From contig NC_045147.1 of NCBI RefSeq assembly GCF_008831285.2, positions 21,778,981-21,842,980 of the forward strand: a stretch of 64,000 nucleotides of DNA, written 5' to 3'. The stretch comes from Nymphaea colorata. Lineage: Eukaryota; Streptophyta; Magnoliopsida; Nymphaeales; Nymphaeaceae. Shown here in pieces: positions 59,193-64,000 of the stretch. The position numbers and the translations under genes are program-made. Below the pieces are notes generated by a model. That model searched no databases and was not told the origin of the DNA. It was given only the letters and a program-made list of their open reading frames with translations. Within the stretch, counting starts at the first letter, position 1. Each line of letters starts with the position of its first letter.

Positions 59193-60284
59193 TCAATCAC
59201 GGTGGGCACCTTGCCCTCCTTCAGTACTAGCGCTCTTGGGATGGTAGCCAGGCAGCTTCTCCTTGATCTTCTCCACTATGCCCTTCGTCTCAATTTCTGG
59301 ACCTTCACCTTCATGGTAGCGCCCCTGGGGCTCAGGTTGATGTGCCACTGTATCAGCCAGCAGCGGCGATGTTGTTGGCCGTGGCGGTGCTGGGTTGGAA
59401 TCGCCACCAGGCATTTTCTCCTTGATCTTCTCCAGGAAGCTCTTCTTCTCAGGGGGGTGTCCTTCCACTTCCACAACGGGCATCTCCTCCTTTACCAGCA
59501 GAAGCTCTTCGCCTTCAGCTCTAGGCTTCTCCTCTTCTCCACATATCTTCACCTTGATCTTGTCTTTCAGGCTCTTCTTCTCTTTTTTCTTCTTTTTGAT
59601 CTTCTCTTCGGAGTCGCCTTCTTCTTCGCCACTTGACTGAAAAGGTGCAAGAGACATTAGAACAGAAGTATTGTCTCCATGAATCGTTAAGCTGCTCTGA
59701 ACGAAAGAATCGGGAACATATAAATTCTGAAGACGAAGTCATTCTTATTAGGCTGTAGAAATCGCTTCCAAATTAGCCACCACGTGGTGTTGCTTAATTT
59801 TCATGGCATGAATCATGATCCATGACAAACAGTTAGTTCGTAACTTCATAGGATGTTTATTTTTATAATGATTTATGGTAGTGCAACGGAGATTGCATGT
59901 TCAGGTCAATCAAGGACCTGTTTCCATCTCTTCATTAAATTCAAAACACAATTCAATATGTTCCATGAATATGAACTAACAGATGGAAGGCAAATTAAAT
60001 CTATATGGATTACACCAGAATTACGAGAGTTTCAAATCAAGTATAGAAAAGAAGGTGAACATGGCACTTACAGAGCTAGAATCATCAGAACCATGGAACT
60101 TCAAGCCATGGTACTGGTCGTCCTCCTTCTCCTTCTCCACATTATCTTGCTTAAACTGCAAAACATTGACGTCCTCCAATTCAGTAGCTTGGTGGTCGTC
60201 CTCCTTCTCCTTTTTGAACACATCAAGCAAGCCCCTCCCCGAGACAACAGCCTCACTGTCATGGGACTTATGATCTTCAGCCAT
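59193..60284 (-). CDS. acidic dehydrin with F, S and K segments (LEA group 2)
   Basis: Two exons, 60284-60072 and 59636-59193, are joined in phase 0 (donor CT/GTAAGT, acceptor TTTTCAG) inside the serine tract, the usual intron position in S-segment dehydrins. The protein is 218 residues. In order: an F-segment-like GRGLLDVFKKE at 17-27, an S-segment FHGSDDSSSSSGEEEGD at about 63-79, a lysine run, a degenerate K segment EKKSLKDKIKVKICG at 90-104, and two good K segments, EKKSFLEKIKEKMPG at 134-148 and ETKGIVEKIKEKLPG at 187-201. Dehydrins are disordered proteins that protect membranes and enzymes in drying or cold cells; the K segments form amphipathic helices on membranes. The upstream DRE and ABRE cores fit stress and ABA induction. 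The first K segment has lost the LPG end. Confidence 0.93.
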
Positions 60285-60433
60285 ATTCACTGATCGAAAA
60301 GTTTCCCTGATCTGCTTCAACTTCCTTCAACCGGAAGGCTTTAAGCCAACCCACCGAACCCTCAAAAGCAGAGAAGCCTTGAAACCCTCAACAGGAAGAA
60401 GCGGTGAGGAGACGATGGTGCAGTTGGCCCCTT

Positions 60434-60439
60434 CTTATA
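60434..60439 (-). promoter_or_regulatory. TATA box of the dehydrin gene
   Basis: The minus strand reads CCTATAAGAAGG, about 150 nt before the ATG at 60284, predicting a leader of about 115-120 nt. Confidence 0.55.
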
Positions 60440-60526
60440 GGGATGACGATGAACCATGGACGCCATGACTGTGATGAGAAGCTGGCGGAAGGGCCGGTAC
60501 AAAACCGTCCAGCCAATATGAGCTCT

Positions 60527-60532
60527 CCACGT
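60527..60532 (-). promoter_or_regulatory. ABRE core ACGTGG upstream of the dehydrin
   Basis: The minus strand reads CTACGTGGAG, about 245 nt before the ATG and 90 nt upstream of the TATA box. ACGTGG is the core bound by AREB/ABF bZIP factors. A weaker ACGTGC lies near 60827-60832. Confidence 0.5.
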
Positions 60533-60656
60533 AGCCATGGGACCCACGAGGGATCCAATCTAGAGGTGGTATCGTCCTGCGTGGCGTCATCTTGACCGTC
60601 CTTCTGGATCTCCAGAGTTCTTTTTTTCGAGGAAGGAAGCCTGCCCAGGGCCCGGT

Positions 60657-60671
60657 GTCGGTGGTGTCGGT
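60657..60671 (-). promoter_or_regulatory. paired DRE/CRT cores (ACCGAC twice) upstream of the dehydrin
   Basis: The minus strand reads CACCGACACCACCGACACC. ACCGAC at 60662-60657 and 60671-60666 each match the RCCGAC core bound by DREB/CBF factors, spaced 9 bp apart and about 375 nt before the ATG. Together with the nearby ABRE this is the standard drought and cold module. Confidence 0.6.
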
Positions 60672-61199
60672 GAAATCGGGACCGTTGGGCCTTTAAGTAA
60701 GGATGGAAGGAGTACTTCGAGTATGGGAGGACGGTGTGGGTGCACATGCGGGCAAACGCCGATGAGTCAACTTCGTTGCCATCGAACCCATTTGAAACGC
60801 GTCGGATCCGAGGCAGCTCCGTCAAATGCACGTATTGATGGAATCAGATTTGATACGTCAAAAACTCCCTTACCAGATCCAGATTAATCACACAACCATA
60901 TTGGATATGATAGGATTTTTACAAATTTAGAGCTCCCGCCCTTGCATGCAGGAGCGAAATTAGGAATTTTTCATGAGGAGATCCGAATTATAGTTTCAAA
61001 ATTTTAACAAGAGGTGAAATATAGTTTTTTTTTTAATTTTTATAAATTTGAAAAAAAAAATTGAAGCAGGCGCAAAATGTAGTCCCCCTAACTCCCCCTC
61101 TCCCTGCAAGGTCCAAGGCTTTATTCAACCAAATGTAGACCACTCCAAACCCTAATTAGTATTCCAATTGAATGCTCTAGTTACGTTAGATCGGTCGTG

Positions 61200-61570
61200 C
61201 ACACATGGCTGCACATGCGCCAAGTCGAGCTCTAGTAGGGTCAACTCAAACTCGACTCAAATAAGACAACTCGAGCTCGAACTTGACTTGAACTCGAATC
61301 GAGCTCGACAAAACAAGTTCAAGCTGGACTCAATAATACAACATCAAGCTTGAACTTGACTCACTTAACTTGTTGAACTCATATATGTTATGCATGTACC
61401 ATTTACTTTGACTCCATTAACTCGTTCATTTGCCACTCACTTAATTTTAGTCGAGTTCTTACAACTCGAACACGACTCAAGCATACATTTGAACTCAAAC
61501 TTGACTTGTTTATAAATGAGTCAAGTTCGAGTCAAACTCGAGCTGGCTCGACTCTTTGTGTAGCCATGGA
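61200..61570. mobile_element. hAT-like repeat with CATGGCTGCACA termini
   Basis: The left end CATGGCTGCACATGCGCCAAGTCGAGCT and the right end AGCTGGCTCGACTCTTTGTGTAGCCATG are imperfect inverted repeats of about 28 bp. The interior repeats AACTCGAGCTCGAAC and CTTGACTC motifs and has no useful ORF. The flanks include GATCGGTCGTG on the left and GATCGTG on the right, possibly a decayed target duplication. Confidence 0.55.
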
Positions 61571-61574
61571 TCGT

Positions 61575-62855
61575 GTTTTAGAATGTAAAGGGTTTGGTGG
61601 ATTTAGGCCAAAGTCAGCTTTTGCTGAACTCAACTGTCGGATTTTATATAATTCGAGCCCAATTTAGATTTTGGATCTCTTCTAACAGTAACTAATTTTG
61701 CAGTTGACTGGCACAGGATCTGATATTTGTTGCACAATTGTGTCATATCTATGTTGGACTGTTTGTCAGATATTGAGACTTTTAGTTCTGAATCTCGTCA
61801 TAAATTTGCATACTGAAATCTCTGAATTTGATTAGATTAATCCACATCTCTACATTTGACCTAGCTAAAAAAAATCATAATATAATGAATAATCAGATAG
61901 GTCTAATCTTTCATCTATGTCCACACTAAATCAGTTTAATTAATAATTATACTCGATTTTTATTGGAAATTTTCATTCGAAAAGTATACGTCGAGATTAT
62001 GACACACCGATCAGCCTATTTTTAGAGTGACCTGAGAAGTTTGGTGCAATTTGTCCTTTTATCTTCTTAATTAGGGAATTGTCATTAATTCTGTAAATGG
62101 GACAAAGGAAGATGAAAACAAACAGACTTGCAGGTCTACGCCTTCTTTTGGCTCTTTTCTTCTTTTTCACTCCATTTTTTATCGTAGAGCGTGAGTCATA
62201 TCTGTCCCTTCGATCTATGAGCGCATAAAATGCGTTTAACATCTGTAGCGCAAGCAAGAATTACTGTAAGATTAAACTTGCACGTCTCGCATTGCCATCT
62301 GCAAAAGTTTTCTGACTTCTGCAATGTGTCATTCATCTCATGATTTTAATTCTAAAATTTTTACTTTAAAGCATCTAACTTTAATGATCAAAACAAAAAC
62401 TGAATGCATCTAAAACAGGCAGCCAATACAAAATAATCGATCGAACGTGATCCTTTACGATTAAGCACCTTACTGTAAAATGTTTCGAATCTGAAGGTAA
62501 ATGCCCAGAACATGTAATTGTTCCAACACAATCGCATCCTTAGTATTGCTTACATAACAGTTGTTTTTTTGTATTAATTAAACCATATTTCTTGAGTATG
62601 AAGTTAACGAATTTTACTTATGACTCCCACTTTGCTTCAAAAAGCCGTTGTGATTCAAGAAATAAGTATTTTGTTATTCTAACGCTAGTAATGTAAATTA
62701 AACGCATGAAAATAATTAAAAAGAGAGAAAATGGGCATACTACGCAAGCCTGAACAGATAAGCATCAAAGGTTTACGATAAAAAAGAAAACGAGAAAAAA
62801 GGGCGAAATTTTAGGTAGATGATCGTCAAAATCCTAGATTTTTTGGTTTTGACTC
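61575..62855. other. intergenic, no gene seen
   Basis: The stretch is AT-rich with no ORF above 86 codons and no recognisable feature. It forms the upstream region of the CASP-like gene. Confidence 0.4.
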
Positions 62856-62857
62856 GT

Positions 62858-62866
62858 GATATATTA
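62858..62866 (+). promoter_or_regulatory. possible TATA box of the CASP-like gene
   Basis: GATATATTA lies about 110 nt upstream of the ATG, followed by a pyrimidine-rich leader (CTTCTCC, CTCTCTCTGTC). Confidence 0.45.
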
Positions 62867-62972
62867 ACTCTTCTCCTGCCACCTTTCCCTTCTGCTACAC
62901 TCTTCTTGCTGTCGTATCGCTATTCTCTCTCTGTCTTTCCTCTCCTGTCTGATCTCTCTCAGAGTTAGTCTA

Positions 62973-64000
<1,028 letters not shown>

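Noticed and set aside
59853-60293. 146-codon plus-strand ORF and other plus-strand ORFs at 59202-59640
   Set aside because: They are antisense shadows of the dehydrin exons; low complexity of the K and lysine-rich segments keeps the opposite strand open.

Overview
The window is nuclear DNA of a flowering plant. The evidence is spliced genes with GT-AG introns, plant-only families (a CASP-like membrane protein, an acidic dehydrin, a LIN/CERBERUS-like protein, a CHYR1/RZFP34-like zinc-finger relic), two MIR169 hairpins, many small terminal-inverted-repeat transposons and abundant AG, CT, AT and CA microsatellites. The sequence is AT-rich and gene-poor. The species cannot be fixed from the sequence alone.

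Layout. 1-2 kb: a GC-richer stretch like a gene 5' end, without an assignable coding gene. 2.09-14.92 kb, minus: a 16-exon gene for a 1309-residue LIN-like protein (LIN N-terminal region, ARM/HEAT-like helices, C-terminal WD40 blades) with no U-box in the spliced reading. 15-26 kb: mostly intergenic DNA with small transposons and one possible spliced non-coding transcript (17-19.3 kb). 26.6-29.5 kb, minus: a two-exon gene for an uncharacterised plant nuclear-type protein with a conserved KSHHRCRRKK tail. 30.9-42.0 kb, plus: three tandem copies of a duplicated unit, each carrying a tiny gene for a 54-56 residue single-pass membrane protein with a cysteine-rich tail; I do not recognise this family and it is the strongest candidate for something undescribed. 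44.26-47.91 kb, minus: a decayed, still intron-containing CHY-zinc-finger/RING E3 ligase pseudogene. 48.98-50.37 kb, plus: a three-exon gene for an acidic protein with an MGCGGSK acylation-type N-terminus. 55.35-57.31 kb: two MIR169 hairpins in divergent orientation. 59.19-60.28 kb, minus: a two-exon F-, S- and K-segment dehydrin with DRE and ABRE cores upstream. 62.97 kb to the end, plus: the first two exons of a CASP-like (CASPL1-type) gene, cut by the window edge.

The genes do not form a pathway. The dehydrin and the MIR169 loci both belong to families tied to drought and ABA responses and lie 2-5 kb apart, which may be chance. The gaps hold at least three non-autonomous hAT-like elements with near-matching 8-bp target duplications, several related repeats, and local tandem duplications of 27 to about 320 bp.
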